Positions 9,262-17,817 of a stretch of 64,000 bases of DNA are shown piece after piece (position 1 is the stretch's first letter; each line of letters opens with the position of its first letter). The position numbers were made by a program, and so were the translations under genes. The stretch is from Amphibacillus cookii (lineage in GTDB: Bacteria > Bacillota > Bacilli > Bacillales > Amphibacillaceae). The notes under the pieces were generated by a model that was not told the origin of the DNA, searched no databases, and was given only the letters and a program-made list of their open reading frames with translations. The stretch lies in NCBI RefSeq assembly GCF_016908375.1, contig NZ_JAFBDS010000008.1:62001-126000 (forward strand). The letters are read 5' to 3'.

Positions 9262-9280
9262 CTTCGTCACCACCCATTTA

Positions 9281-9838
9281 TTATTTTAGTTCGACAGATT
9301 TAGATAATTTAACACCTTGCTGTTTAGACACATAATTTGTTGTCAAATCCGTTATCCAACCTCTTAGGAAGTTTGTGAAGATACCGACTAAGAAATAACG
9401 TAGAGCAAGTTCTGTTATGCTGTAACCTAACGTTGTAATACCTGCTGAGATCCCTAGAAAGACAAATAACTCTCCTGGGTTCACATGTGGAAATAATCCG
9501 TTATGCGTATGACAAGAAAATGATGCCGCTGCATAATAACTTGGTTTATAACGTTCCGGTAAGAATTTACCTAGAGATAGCGTCATCGGATTTGCTAACA
9601 CGAACGTACCGATGATTGGTAGGACAAAATAGCGTGTAAAGACATTCTTCGATGATTTTTTGGCTAACTTTTCAACACGCTCTTCTCCAACTAATTTAAT
9701 AATGGCATTCATCGCGACTAATAACATTATTAAAAGAGGTACAATATCTGTTACCATTCCCACAAAAACTTCTCCACCATGACGAAACAAGTCCATGAAT
9801 TTTTCAGCACCATTAATAATCACATCCATTATGCTCAT
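9281..9838 (-). CDS. srlA: PTS glucitol/sorbitol-specific EIIC component
   Basis: 185-residue integral membrane translocation subunit of the sorbitol PTS. Family landmarks: the N-terminal [19 protein letters not shown], the segment [17 protein letters not shown], and [18 protein letters not shown]. Several membrane spans. Lies 4 bases from gutM and about 19 from EIIB, in the order gutM-EIIC-EIIB-EIIA known from Lactobacillus and Streptococcus gut operons. Confidence 0.94.
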   Translation of the reverse strand: MSIMDVIINGAEKFMDLFRHGGEVFVGMVTDIVPLLIMLLVAMNAIIKLVGEERVEKLAKKSSKNVFTRYFVLPIIGTFVLANPMTLSLGKFLPERYKPSYYAAASFSCHTHNGLFPHVNPGELFVFLGISAGITTLGYSITELALRYFLVGIFTNFLRGWITDLTTNYVSKQQGVKLSKSVELK

Positions 9839-9842
9839 CCTT

Positions 9843-10274
9843 TCATACTTTCCATTTTTTTGAAAACAAATGATCTATCCAAGTTTTCTTAACTTGTAGT
9901 TCTCCACCACGACGAATAATATCAAAATTACTGATTGCATCATGAATCGCTAACCGTGTTAATTTGTGTTCTTCATCTATTGATTCATTTTTTAAGTTTA
10001 AAAATGATTTCCCACTATACCCTTTCATAGCTTTGACTCTAGAGAAAATCGTGGTCCCCTGCATTTTGCTCGCTTTCAAAATTGTGTTTTGATCATCGAT
10101 CGCAAACATAACAACGGTTCCAGCTTTAAATAAACCCGTATTCTTTCCAATGACGACGCGTCCTAAAGACCTTAACTGACTGTATTTTCTATTAAAATGT
10201 CTGATTTGCATGAAACCCAAAAGACTTTGTAAAAGCCAACTAGCACCAATTAATACAAGAAGTGGCCAAAGCAT
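9843..10274 (-). CDS. gutM: Glucitol operon activator GutM
   Basis: 143-residue GutM-family protein: N-terminal membrane segment (LWPLLVLIGASWLLQSLLGF), then the conserved RHFNRKYSQLRSLGRVVIGK and FKAGTVVMFAIDD. GutM proteins activate sorbitol operons together with GutR, by a mechanism that is still not well defined. Placed between regulator and EIIC, as in other Firmicutes. Confidence 0.92.
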   Translation of the reverse strand: MLWPLLVLIGASWLLQSLLGFMQIRHFNRKYSQLRSLGRVVIGKNTGLFKAGTVVMFAIDDQNTILKASKMQGTTIFSRVKAMKGYSGKSFLNLKNESIDEEHKLTRLAIHDAISNFDIIRRGGELQVKKTWIDHLFSKKWKV

Positions 10275-10301
10275 GATCGTCCTCCTCTTACTAAATTTTT
10301 A

Positions 10302-12227
10302 TTATATAGATCGCCTTAACCTTTGATTAAAGTCGTTTACATCTTCTGATTGAGCAAGACGTTTGATTAGATCAGGTTGGTTTGCAATTTTAATAATTTC
10401 ATCGTAAATTTTAACAAGTAGATTTTCCATTTCCGTATTTTCGGCTTCTGGTATACCCAATAGTAAGATAAGCTTAATAGACTGATCATCTGATGGTACA
10501 GGCACATTACCAACACCTATCGCTAACATGAGTTTATTAGTATCTCTATTAAATGTATGAGGAAATGCAATGTCACAACCAATCACCATAGACCCTTTGC
10601 TTGTTCGATCTCTTAGCCTATCAAGAAACCCTTCATCTAGATAGCCATTTTGCATAAGATTCCCTACCATTTGATCAACATTTTCATCATACGATTGATC
10701 AACATTAAGTTTAAAAAACAGGTCTTCCTTTAATAAACTGGACAAGATATAATGATCTTTAGTCCTATTTTGCAAGCCATAACGATGGATATATTGAAGC
10801 TTTTCGACTTCTTTTTGTACTGTTTCTGAATCAAATATTTCACTAATTGTTACCGATGGAACATACAGCGTGTAGGGTAATTCTATAGTTGAAAAAACAA
10901 TATCGTATTGATTTAGTTTTTTCTCCGTTATTTCTTTTTCAGAGTATAAATCAAAGGCTATTTCCGTACTGAATACTTTTTGTAATTGAATAGACAATAA
11001 CCTTGCTGTTCCTCGACCTGTTCCACAAACAATGGCAGACTTTTTAATCTTAACCACTTCCGACTCACTATGTGAAATGAATATTTCAAAATAAAATGAT
11101 AAGTACCCTAACTCATGATCTGAAACAACAAAATCATAATAGTCATGAATGACATCACCAGCAACTTTAGCCATCTGAAAGGCCGCAGGGTATTTACGTT
11201 TAATATCCGGTAGAAGCGGGTTATTCACTTTAATCCCAAAGGTTAGTCGATTTAATAAGAATGTCAGATGATATTTAAAATCTAAAAAGAAACTGTGATT
11301 TTTGGTTAATACATCTTGTGTGAAACCGATCTCTTTAACGATCTCTTTTACAATGTCATCAACTTGTTCAGGAATTTCTACTTTTGCAAGTGAACGATTA
11401 CTTGTTGGTGTACGCCGACCTGAAATTGGAATCGTTAAAAATAGAATCTCTTTTTCTGAAATTTTAATCGGTAATCGCTCTTCTATGCCTAAGGCAAACT
11501 CTAACGCAATGTCAAAGTCAGGAGATGAAAAAAGCGGTTTGAATTTTTCATCTAAGGTTTCAATTTCATAACCATTCAACACACGATCAAGAAGAATGAT
11601 AATAAATTGAATCATTCGATTTTCAGTTACTGTTTCAAAGTCATGCACGGTACATAACCTACGCGTCATATCCACGATATCTTGATCTAATGGATAGTAT
11701 CCATACATCCAATCAAATGCATTATCAAGAATAAAAAAGCGTAAGTCTAACTCCTCACCCTTTAAATAAATGCCTTGATTAGGCTTTCCCTCGATCTTTA
11801 ATCGGTAAGATGAAAGTAATGAGTTTGCTTTTGAAATCTCGTTAATCAGTGTTGTTCTTCCCAGGTTCATATTAAAGGCGATCTCATCAATAGTGATTTG
11901 CTCATCATTTTGTATCATATATTCGATCAGGCTACCTAAACGATTCACTTTCGAATCGGGATCAACCGTCTGTTCAACTGATGCCATAAATTCATCAAAG
12001 TTAGCTTGGTCATAGACAAGTAAATGAAAGCCTTGTCCACGTTTATTGATAATTTCTGCATTTGATTCTAATGCTTTATTCGCTTCTTTAATATAATTAC
12101 GGATTGATCGTGTACTAACGTTCATTAAATCAGCCAAGATATCCAAGCTTACATATTCTCTTTTACTAATATGACGAATAAGCTCAATTGTCTTTTCACC
12201 GATGAATTCATCACTCATTTCTTTCAC
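10302..12227 (-). CDS. gutR: PRD-containing transcriptional regulator of sorbitol PTS (GutR/MtlR type)
   Basis: 641-residue modular activator: two N-terminal HTH units (residues about 8-150, with LADLMNVSTRSIRNYIKEA and IAFNMNLGRTTLINEISKA), two PTS regulation domains (about 170-400), an EIIB-like domain (SAIVCGTGRGTARLLS, near 400-480, with a cysteine) and a C-terminal EIIA-like domain with the histidine in DIAFPHTFNRD. PTS-dependent phosphorylation of the PRDs would couple operon activation to sorbitol transport. Sits second in the operon after the dehydrogenase. Confidence 0.92.
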   Translation of the reverse strand: MKEMSDEFIGEKTIELIRHISKREYVSLDILADLMNVSTRSIRNYIKEANKALESNAEIINKRGQGFHLLVYDQANFDEFMASVEQTVDPDSKVNRLGSLIEYMIQNDEQITIDEIAFNMNLGRTTLINEISKANSLLSSYRLKIEGKPNQGIYLKGEELDLRFFILDNAFDWMYGYYPLDQDIVDMTRRLCTVHDFETVTENRMIQFIIILLDRVLNGYEIETLDEKFKPLFSSPDFDIALEFALGIEERLPIKISEKEILFLTIPISGRRTPTSNRSLAKVEIPEQVDDIVKEIVKEIGFTQDVLTKNHSFFLDFKYHLTFLLNRLTFGIKVNNPLLPDIKRKYPAAFQMAKVAGDVIHDYYDFVVSDHELGYLSFYFEIFISHSESEVVKIKKSAIVCGTGRGTARLLSIQLQKVFSTEIAFDLYSEKEITEKKLNQYDIVFSTIELPYTLYVPSVTISEIFDSETVQKEVEKLQYIHRYGLQNRTKDHYILSSLLKEDLFFKLNVDQSYDENVDQMVGNLMQNGYLDEGFLDRLRDRTSKGSMVIGCDIAFPHTFNRDTNKLMLAIGVGNVPVPSDDQSIKLILLLGIPEAENTEMENLLVKIYDEIIKIANQPDLIKRLAQSEDVNDFNQRLRRSI

Positions 12228-12250
12228 CCCCCCTTTTAAAAGAGCATTTG

Positions 12251-13054
12251 TTACCCGCGCGACTTCCCACCCGAAATATTATAGGTGGTTCCTGTAATAT
12301 AGCTTGCTCTTTTCGAGGATAAATAAAGGACAAGATCACTAACTTCTGTCAATTTACCTTCACGACCTACTGGAATCGATTTGCTATAATCCGTATTTAA
12401 ACCGTCGACACTCGCACCTCGCGTATAAGCAAGTGCTTCATTATAAGCCTCTGTTCTTAAACCAGTCTCTTCTAAAACACCCGGTGCTAAGCCGACAACA
12501 CGAATATTAAATTTACCTAATTCCTTGGCCCATGCGCGCGTAAATGAAATGACCGCCCCTTTTGTTGCCGAATAACAACTTTGACCTGCTGACCCTTCTT
12601 GCCCAGCCTCTGAAGCGACATTTACAATTACACCGGATTGATTCTCTAACATGATTTTTGCACATGCTTGAGCGAATAAAAATGGACCTTTTTGATTAAC
12701 ATTAACCATCAAGTCAAATGTTTCTTCGTCAAGTTCATATTCAGGTTTTTGGCCGCGATCATCTACTAATAATTGCGGAATGTTCACACCTGCATTATTG
12801 ACGAGTATATCAATTGTCCCAAACTTATCAATGGTCTTTTTTACCACCCCGTCGACTTGGTCTTTCTTTGATACATCGCACGGTAAAAAATAAACACCGT
12901 CTTCTCGTTCATCTTCTTCACTTTTTAAATCAGCAATAACAACTTTTGCACCTGCTGATTGGAAGCCGTCGACAATCGCTGAACCGATGCCCGACGCTCC
13001 ACCTGTGATAATGACAACTTTATCTTTCACGTCTAACCAATCTGTCATAACCAT
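12251..13054 (-). CDS. srlD: Short-chain dehydrogenase, probable sorbitol-6-phosphate 2-dehydrogenase
   Basis: SDR enzyme converting imported sorbitol 6-phosphate to fructose 6-phosphate with NAD. Glycine motif TGGASGIGSAI, NNAG at about 90, catalytic Ser and YxxxK in SCYSATKGAV, and a C-terminal YNISGGKSRG. The frame is open to 13096, but that start overlaps the -10 box; ATG 13054 or 13048 lie just after AGGGAGG (13065-13059) and either is acceptable. First gene of the operon, as gutF in Lactobacillus casei. Confidence 0.88.
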   Translation of the reverse strand: MVMTDWLDVKDKVVIITGGASGIGSAIVDGFQSAGAKVVIADLKSEEDEREDGVYFLPCDVSKKDQVDGVVKKTIDKFGTIDILVNNAGVNIPQLLVDDRGQKPEYELDEETFDLMVNVNQKGPFLFAQACAKIMLENQSGVIVNVASEAGQEGSAGQSCYSATKGAVISFTRAWAKELGKFNIRVVGLAPGVLEETGLRTEAYNEALAYTRGASVDGLNTDYSKSIPVGREGKLTEVSDLVLYLSSKRASYITGTTYNISGGKSRG

Positions 13055-13094
13055 ACATCCTCCCTTTACTTTCTCGTCACTTGATGACGCTTTC

Positions 13095-13123
13095 ATTATA
13101 AGGCGAGAAGACTACTCGATTAA
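13095..13123 (-). promoter_or_regulatory. Promoter of the glucitol operon
   Basis: TATAAT (13100-13095) with a poor -35 TTAATC (13123-13118) at 17-base spacing. A weak -35 fits a promoter that needs an activator such as GutR. The leader is about 35 bases. Confidence 0.6.
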
Positions 13124-13144
13124 TACCGACATTTTCACACTTTT

Positions 13145-13160
13145 TTGAAAACGTTTGCTA
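13145..13160. promoter_or_regulatory. Catabolite-responsive element (cre)
   Basis: TTGAAAACGTTTGCTA fits the Bacillus cre consensus WTGNAANCGNWNNCWW at every position. It lies about 45-60 bases upstream of the -10 box, consistent with CcpA control of the sorbitol operon. Confidence 0.8.
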
Positions 13161-13334
13161 CAATGAAAAATCTAACAAAAAACGCTAGCAAGCATTCATA
13201 AGCTAACTAACATCATTACAATTTTCTATTATCTTAATTCATCATCCAGTGGGCAATGCCATCTAATACTTTTTTCTTATCCGTTTGTCAATATTATAAA
13301 TAAGTAGTTATTTAAGAAAAGATCTTATCTTATA

Positions 13335-13386
13335 CAAAAACGCTCCTTCATCCCATTTCAAGCAATGGTTGAAGAAGCGTTTTTGT
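13335..13386 (-). terminator. Terminator after homocysteine methyltransferase gene
   Basis: CAAAAACGCTTCTTCAACC pairs imperfectly with GGGATGAAGGAGCGTTTTTG; A-rich and T-rich flanks make it usable on either strand. It begins at the stop codon of the methyltransferase gene. Confidence 0.8.
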
Positions 13387-13387
13387 T

Positions 13388-14446
13388 TTATGCTTTATGA
13401 CGGTAACTTGAATTATGTGCTTTTAACGTTTTGTCTTTGCCAAATAGAAAATGCTTCTCCATATCAGGAGAATATGTTGAATTGATCGTTTCGATACCAA
13501 CCGCTTCTGCAACTGCTCTAAGCATAGCAGGAGACGCTCCACAACAAAGGCCGATATAATTAATCCCGATCTGGTGGGCTTCTTTTGCCCAGTCTGCTAA
13601 TTCATATCTATTATGATAAAGTGGGTCTAACGATGTTGGAAATGTCGTCTCTGTTGGTAAATGACAGCTGCACCCACCATCAGGTAAGTTGAAAAAGGTA
13701 GGGTGTTCATTTGTCGTCCGGTACGGGATCGGTAATCCACCGACATAACCATCTACTTCTTCACGAATCCGTTTTAAATAAGGTTGCATCGTTTCAGGGC
13801 CACGGAAACAGTTCATTCCGACCACGAGTGCCCCTTTTTTCGAAAGTACCGCGCAAGATTCTTCCACCGTGTAACCATCTCGCATCATATTCTCACCCAT
13901 TAAACCTAATGTCACAACCGCAGGTAAATCCTGCTTTTGAATCTCTTCTAATGCAATCACCGCTTCTTCATGATAATAAAATGTTTCCGCATTAATGAAA
14001 TCGACCGCCTCTTCTTTGCACCACTCAAGCATCTCTCGAAACATGTGTCTGACTTTGTCTTTAGATTCTCGGTCGTCCGGATCAAAAATGTTTGTATTCG
14101 AAATATTACCAGCAACTAATGCCTCTTCGGTCGGATGTTCTTTTGCGACTTCTTTCGCTAAACGAATCGCGGATCGATTTAACGGCTCTAGTAAGTCTTC
14201 CTTTCCGATGATACGCATTTTTTCACGATGCGCATTATAAGTAAAGGCAAGTACCACGTCAGAACCCGCATTCATGTAATCACGATATGTTTGCTTTAAA
14301 ACGTCTGGATGCTCTAGTGCCACTTCTGGCACAAACGATCCAGCTTGTAAGTAACCTCTACGTTCCATTTCAAATAAATACCCTTCACCTACAATAACTG
14401 GGCCATCCTTTAACCTTTGTTCTAAAGATCTTTTCTTTGTCATCAT
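13388..14446 (-). CDS. Homocysteine S-methyltransferase family protein
   Basis: 352-residue zinc-dependent methyltransferase of the Met_synt/HMT family, which methylates homocysteine to methionine from a donor such as S-methylmethionine or betaine. Ligands expected for zinc: the cysteine in VVGMNCFRGPE and the CC pair in GLCCGASPAM near the C-terminus. ATG 14446 follows GAGAGGAG; the frame opens 6 codons earlier but covers that site. It lies downstream of a LysR regulator, with SAM-riboswitch copy 2 farther upstream, matching a methionine role. Confidence 0.88.
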   Translation of the reverse strand: MMTKKRSLEQRLKDGPVIVGEGYLFEMERRGYLQAGSFVPEVALEHPDVLKQTYRDYMNAGSDVVLAFTYNAHREKMRIIGKEDLLEPLNRSAIRLAKEVAKEHPTEEALVAGNISNTNIFDPDDRESKDKVRHMFREMLEWCKEEAVDFINAETFYYHEEAVIALEEIQKQDLPAVVTLGLMGENMMRDGYTVEESCAVLSKKGALVVGMNCFRGPETMQPYLKRIREEVDGYVGGLPIPYRTTNEHPTFFNLPDGGCSCHLPTETTFPTSLDPLYHNRYELADWAKEAHQIGINYIGLCCGASPAMLRAVAEAVGIETINSTYSPDMEKHFLFGKDKTLKAHNSSYRHKA

Positions 14447-14544
14447 GTTATTGCTCCTCTCCATATTTCAATGTAAAGGTAGTGTAGCACTAGAATACGG
14501 TGATAGCCTAACACTAAAAACCTATTGTTTAATATAGTTTAAAA

Positions 14545-15465
14545 CTATACCGCTCCTAATTCTTCACTAATTATGTCTCTTAAATAGTCAATATAACGCG
14601 TAGCTAGCGGACTCATAATCACATCTTTACGCTTAATAAAACCTACTTCAATCGATTCGTCGACTTGTAATGGGATGGCTATCACATCATCATTATTAAT
14701 GTCATAGCTGATGATTCCTGTTGAAATGGTATACCCATTCAGGCCAATTAATAAGTTAAATAATGTCGCACGATCACTCACTCGAATATTTTTTGGTCTT
14801 GTGATCGTATTAAGAATTTCCTCAGAAAAATAAAAAGAATTGTGATCGCCTTGTTCAAATGACAAATAGGGATATGGTGTTAAATTGTCTAACGTGACAT
14901 AGCGTTGCTCGGCAAGCGGATGGATTGAGCTAATAAATACGTGCGGTTTTGCGTTAAACAATGTTTGAAAAATCAAATGACCTTCCGTTAAAAACTTATG
15001 GATCACTTTCCGATTAAAGTCATTCAAATACAAAATCCCAAGTTCACTTCGTAATGCTTTGACATCTTCAATAATCTCAACCGTTCTCGTCTCCCTTAAT
15101 ACAAAATCGTATTCATCGAGGGCTTCATTTTTTAATAAGTTAACAAACGCACTAATCGCAAATGCATAATGTTGAGCAGTGACAGAGAAATGGTGCTGGG
15201 GTTCTTGCGTTTGATTAAGGTAGCGATTCTCAAGTAATTCTGTTTGTTCAATCACTTGTCTTGCATACCCTAAAAACTCTGAACCTTCTATCGTTTCAAC
15301 TATCCCTTTACTCGTCCGTAAAAAGATCTCGATGCCTAGTTCAGTCTCTAACTCTCTTATTGCATTTGATAGACTAGGTTGACTAATATATAAATTCTGG
15401 GCAGCCTTGCTAATCGATTGATGCTTTGCCACTTCGATCGCATATTTTAATTGAAGTAATGTCAT
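14545..15465 (-). CDS. LysR-family transcriptional regulator
   Basis: 306-residue regulator with an N-terminal HTH (QSISKAAQNLYISQPSLSNA) and a LysR substrate-binding domain. ATG 15465 follows AAAGGGGG, so the earlier in-frame codons are not used. It precedes the homocysteine methyltransferase on the same strand, and the sequence is closest in feel to the MetR/MtaR/CysL-like group; a role in methionine or sulfur control is inferred from context. Confidence 0.88.
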   Translation of the reverse strand: MTLLQLKYAIEVAKHQSISKAAQNLYISQPSLSNAIRELETELGIEIFLRTSKGIVETIEGSEFLGYARQVIEQTELLENRYLNQTQEPQHHFSVTAQHYAFAISAFVNLLKNEALDEYDFVLRETRTVEIIEDVKALRSELGILYLNDFNRKVIHKFLTEGHLIFQTLFNAKPHVFISSIHPLAEQRYVTLDNLTPYPYLSFEQGDHNSFYFSEEILNTITRPKNIRVSDRATLFNLLIGLNGYTISTGIISYDINNDDVIAIPLQVDESIEVGFIKRKDVIMSPLATRYIDYLRDIISEELGAV

Positions 15466-15536
15466 TGAAGTCCCCCTTTCTATTCTGATGGAGCTACAGT
15501 TCAAGATGCTTCATAACAGATGGAGCATCCTATAAC

Positions 15537-15641
15537 TTACGGTAAAATAGCAAATGCGCGAACTGGAAATCCAGACGCTTTTTCAAACTTTGGTGCAATC
15601 GCAAAAATAGATAATTGAATCGCATGTAGAACATCACTCAT
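15537..15641 (-). pseudogene. 34-codon remnant of a cyclase-family hydrolase behind a SAM riboswitch (copy 2)
   Basis: Second copy of the frame at 6544-6648, identical apart from one Tyr to Ser change (MSDVLHAIQLS, IFAIAPKFEK, ASGFPVRAFAILP). ATG 15641 follows GAGGTGG. Both copies share the same deletion junction, so the deletion preceded the duplication. Translation may still occur, because start, stop and ribosome binding site are intact. Confidence 0.45.
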
Positions 15642-15820
15642 TTTAATCCACCTCACTTTATATTTTTGCCATCATTCATCTACATAGCGCACTTTCTTTC
15701 CTCAAGGTTTAGCAAAGGCTGAATTCGTTTCGTGCTCGTACACCTAAAAAAACACTCGCTCGCCTTGTAAGGCATCTGTTCACTTTTCTAATCATTAGGT
15801 GTTTTAATATTTTCCAAACG

Positions 15821-15855
15821 CAAAAAACCCCTTCTAAACAAAGATAGAAGAGGTT
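15821..15855 (-). terminator. Intrinsic terminator of SAM riboswitch copy 2
   Basis: Same AACCTCTTC / GAAGGGGTT stem and T-run as copy 1. A further stretch not in copy 1 (about 15731-15805) contains AACAC ... GTGTTTTTTT arms that could form a second terminator. Confidence 0.85.
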
Positions 15856-15881
15856 AATGGATATCAATTATGACGACTCTT

Positions 15882-15983
15882 CTTATCTTTCAAGCTATAA
15901 GCTTGCTGGAATTGGCACAGTACTCTATAACAAGTCTGTTGCCGAGGCTTCAAAGGGCCAGTCCCTCCACCTCTCTAGATAAG
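15882..15983 (-). promoter_or_regulatory. SAM-I (S-box) riboswitch aptamer, copy 2
   Basis: Near-identical to copy 1 through all conserved S-box segments (CTTATCTAGAGAGGTGG, GGACTGGCCC, GAAGCCTCGGCAAC, GTGCCAATTCC, GATAAG). Downstream are the 34-codon remnant, the LysR gene and the homocysteine methyltransferase gene, so it could limit their transcription by read-through when SAM is plentiful. Confidence 0.95.
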
Positions 15984-16013
15984 ATCACTTAATATATAGA
16001 TATGTTAGCGTAT

Positions 16014-16042
16014 AATTTACTACATTTCGCTAACCTTGTCAA
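16014..16042 (-). promoter_or_regulatory. Promoter of SAM riboswitch copy 2
   Basis: TTGACA (16042-16037) and TAAATT (16019-16014) at 17-base spacing, as in copy 1. Confidence 0.7.
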
Positions 16043-16152
16043 TGCGCATTTTTTCAAAAGGCTTTGTTAAAGTTTAATGGTGATATGATTTTTATTAAAA
16101 TCTTACCTAAAACTCCCCTATAGTTGGAGGATATGCCTTCACAACCTCTAAG

Positions 16153-16206
16153 CATAAAACGAACCTTTAATCAGTGGGCGTTTCACGGATGGTTATCTGT
16201 GATAAA
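16153..16206 (+). repeat. Interspersed repeat, internally deleted copy B
   Basis: Keeps the first ~30 bases (ATAAAACGAACC ... CAGTGGGCGTTT) and the last ~25 (ACGGATGGTTATCTGTGATAAA) of the 155-bp repeat, with everything between lost; the join falls at a short GTTT sequence present at both ends. Confidence 0.75.
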
Positions 16207-16229
16207 CGCTAAAGAAAATAGCTTATCCC

Positions 16230-16736
16230 TTATTTATTAAATATCACTTGGGCAATTTGCTTTTCACCATTTTTCTCAAAAATCTTATACGTCTGCATGC
16301 CTAATTTTTCTGCAACCTTCTGTGATGATCTATTTTCGAGTGTGGTATATGAGAATATCTTGGAGTAGTTTAAAACATTAAACGCATAATCTCTACAGGC
16401 AGTTGCGGCTTCTGTTGCATACCCTTGATTCCAATACTTCTTTATAATATGAAAACCAATCTCTGGTACTATTTCATTCTCTATTGCTTGCATTGTAATG
16501 CCACAGTCCCCAATAAATGTTTCCCCACCTTTCAGAATAACTGCCCATAAACCATGATTATATTTTTTATAATTATCAATATTCCATTGGATCCATTTTT
16601 CCACTCCCGTCTGATTAAACGGGTTAGGATAGTATTGCATTGATTCTGGATCTGAAAGAACTTTAGCTAACTCTTGGATATCTTCCTTAATCAGTTCCCT
16701 AAGATACAGTCTCTCTGTTTCGATTACTTTCTTCAT
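16230..16736 (-). CDS. GNAT-family N-acetyltransferase (RimJ/RimL type)
   Basis: About 168-residue acetyltransferase_3 protein: TERLYLRELIKEDIQELAKV at the start, FIGDCGITMQAIENE and an acetyl-CoA loop region WNQGYATEAATACRDYAF, then a C-terminal NRSSQKVAEKLGM. Target unknown; ribosomal protein or small-molecule acetylation are both possible. ATG 16736 follows GAGGTGG; a TTG at 16754 is a less likely start. Confidence 0.88.
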   Translation of the reverse strand: MKKVIETERLYLRELIKEDIQELAKVLSDPESMQYYPNPFNQTGVEKWIQWNIDNYKKYNHGLWAVILKGGETFIGDCGITMQAIENEIVPEIGFHIIKKYWNQGYATEAATACRDYAFNVLNYSKIFSYTTLENRSSQKVAEKLGMQTYKIFEKNGEKQIAQVIFNK

Positions 16737-16843
16737 AACCACCTCTACTCCCAATACTTTTTTCCCTATTCTTGCACTAATCTACCCTATTAGTAGCATA
16801 AGATATTATGTTACATCACAAATTTAGTTAAGTTCATTTTATC

Positions 16844-16997
16844 ATAAAACGAACCTTCAATCATTGGGCATTTTCGTTCTTCGTCCATTGATGGCAGATG
16901 CGTTGAGACATTAACATCCGTTATCACCCACCTTAATAGATTGACCTCTGTTCTCTTTTTTTAAGGTGGGATTTTACGACCGGTTACCTGTGATAAA
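16844..16997 (+). repeat. Interspersed structured repeat, copy C
   Basis: Full-length copy from ATAAAACGAACC to GTTACCTGTGATAAA between the divergent GNAT and secreted-protein genes. Inner hairpin arms CCCACCTTAA and TTAAGGTGGG are intact. The rest of 16737-17152 holds only AT-rich promoter-like sequence for the secreted-protein gene. Confidence 0.85.
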
Positions 16998-17152
16998 CTT
17001 CATGATTTCAATTACATTGAATACACGTTAAACCAAAATCAATCTAACCCGTATTTTTAAAAAAATATTGGAACAATATTTGTTATTTTATTAAAGTTAT
17101 ATAGTAGATAATGTTATTATTTAATTATGAAATATTGGAAGGAGGTGAGCAA

Positions 17153-17515
17153 GTGCTAAAGAAGCTTTTGACAGTGTTTAGTATGCTAAGTCTAGTATTT
17201 TTGATATCTGGTGAATTTTCAGATTATTCCATCTCCGCTTCAGAAGAACACCACCATTCAGCTACAAATGACAACGACCACACTTTGACGTCTACTAGGA
17301 GTCGAACAATTTCTGTTTATAGACTATACCGGCTGACAGAAACGATACCAGCAACGATTAATTATAATCAACGGGGTTGGTCAGGTACATTACGTCGACA
17401 AAGCATAGAACGAGATCCTGGGGGACAACCGGTTTATATTGTGCATTATAGCGGTACCGTTAGTTGTCACGGCACATGTGTCCTTTCATCCCCTCATTTG
17501 TTGGATGAAGTGTAA
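17153..17515 (+). CDS. Small secreted protein of unknown function next to an ABC exporter
   Basis: 120-residue protein with a basic start (VLKKLLTVFSM), a hydrophobic signal segment ending near ISGEFSDYSISA, a His/Asp-rich linker, then a mature part with YRLYRLTETIPATINYNQ and HYSGTVSCHGTC holding two cysteines. GTG 17153 follows AAGGAGGTG. I do not recognise a characterised family. A terminator-like hairpin follows, then an FtsX-type ABC exporter; similar secreted-protein/ABC pairs occur in bacilli. It may be a substrate, a partner or an antagonistic peptide. Confidence 0.75.
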   Translation: MLKKLLTVFSMLSLVFLISGEFSDYSISASEEHHHSATNDNDHTLTSTRSRTISVYRLYRLTETIPATINYNQRGWSGTLRRQSIERDPGGQPVYIVHYSGTVSCHGTCVLSSPHLLDEV

Positions 17516-17576
17516 CAGTTGTAAAAGGAGAAAAACAGAGACAATCGGCATCATTTTTAGAATAGCTTATTTTATA

Positions 17577-17622
17577 GAGGGGGGATTATACAACAGGGGA
17601 ATATGAACAGATCCCTCCTTTT
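17577..17622 (+). terminator. Terminator after the secreted-protein gene
   Basis: GAGGGGGGAT pairs with ATCCCTCC and is followed by TTTTT. Partial read-through would reach the ABC exporter genes. Confidence 0.65.
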
Positions 17623-17631
17623 TCCCCGATA

Positions 17632-17785
17632 CATAAAACGCCCCTTCAATACAGTGGGGTTGTTCTGCTTCCACTGATTGTTAATTCAATGAATCAGGAC
17701 ATTGACGTCCGTTAGCACACACCTCTACCGATTGACCTCTGTTCTCATTTTCAGGTGGGTGTTTTACAGACGACTATCTATGAAA
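17632..17785 (+). repeat. Interspersed structured repeat, copy D
   Basis: Diverged full-length copy (ATAAAACGCCCCTTCAATAC ... ACGACTATCTATGAAA) between the secreted-protein gene and the ABC ATPase gene; fills most of that gap. Confidence 0.75.
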
Positions 17786-17817
17786 AATGAAACGATTAAA
17801 GAATATGGAGGTTTAAT

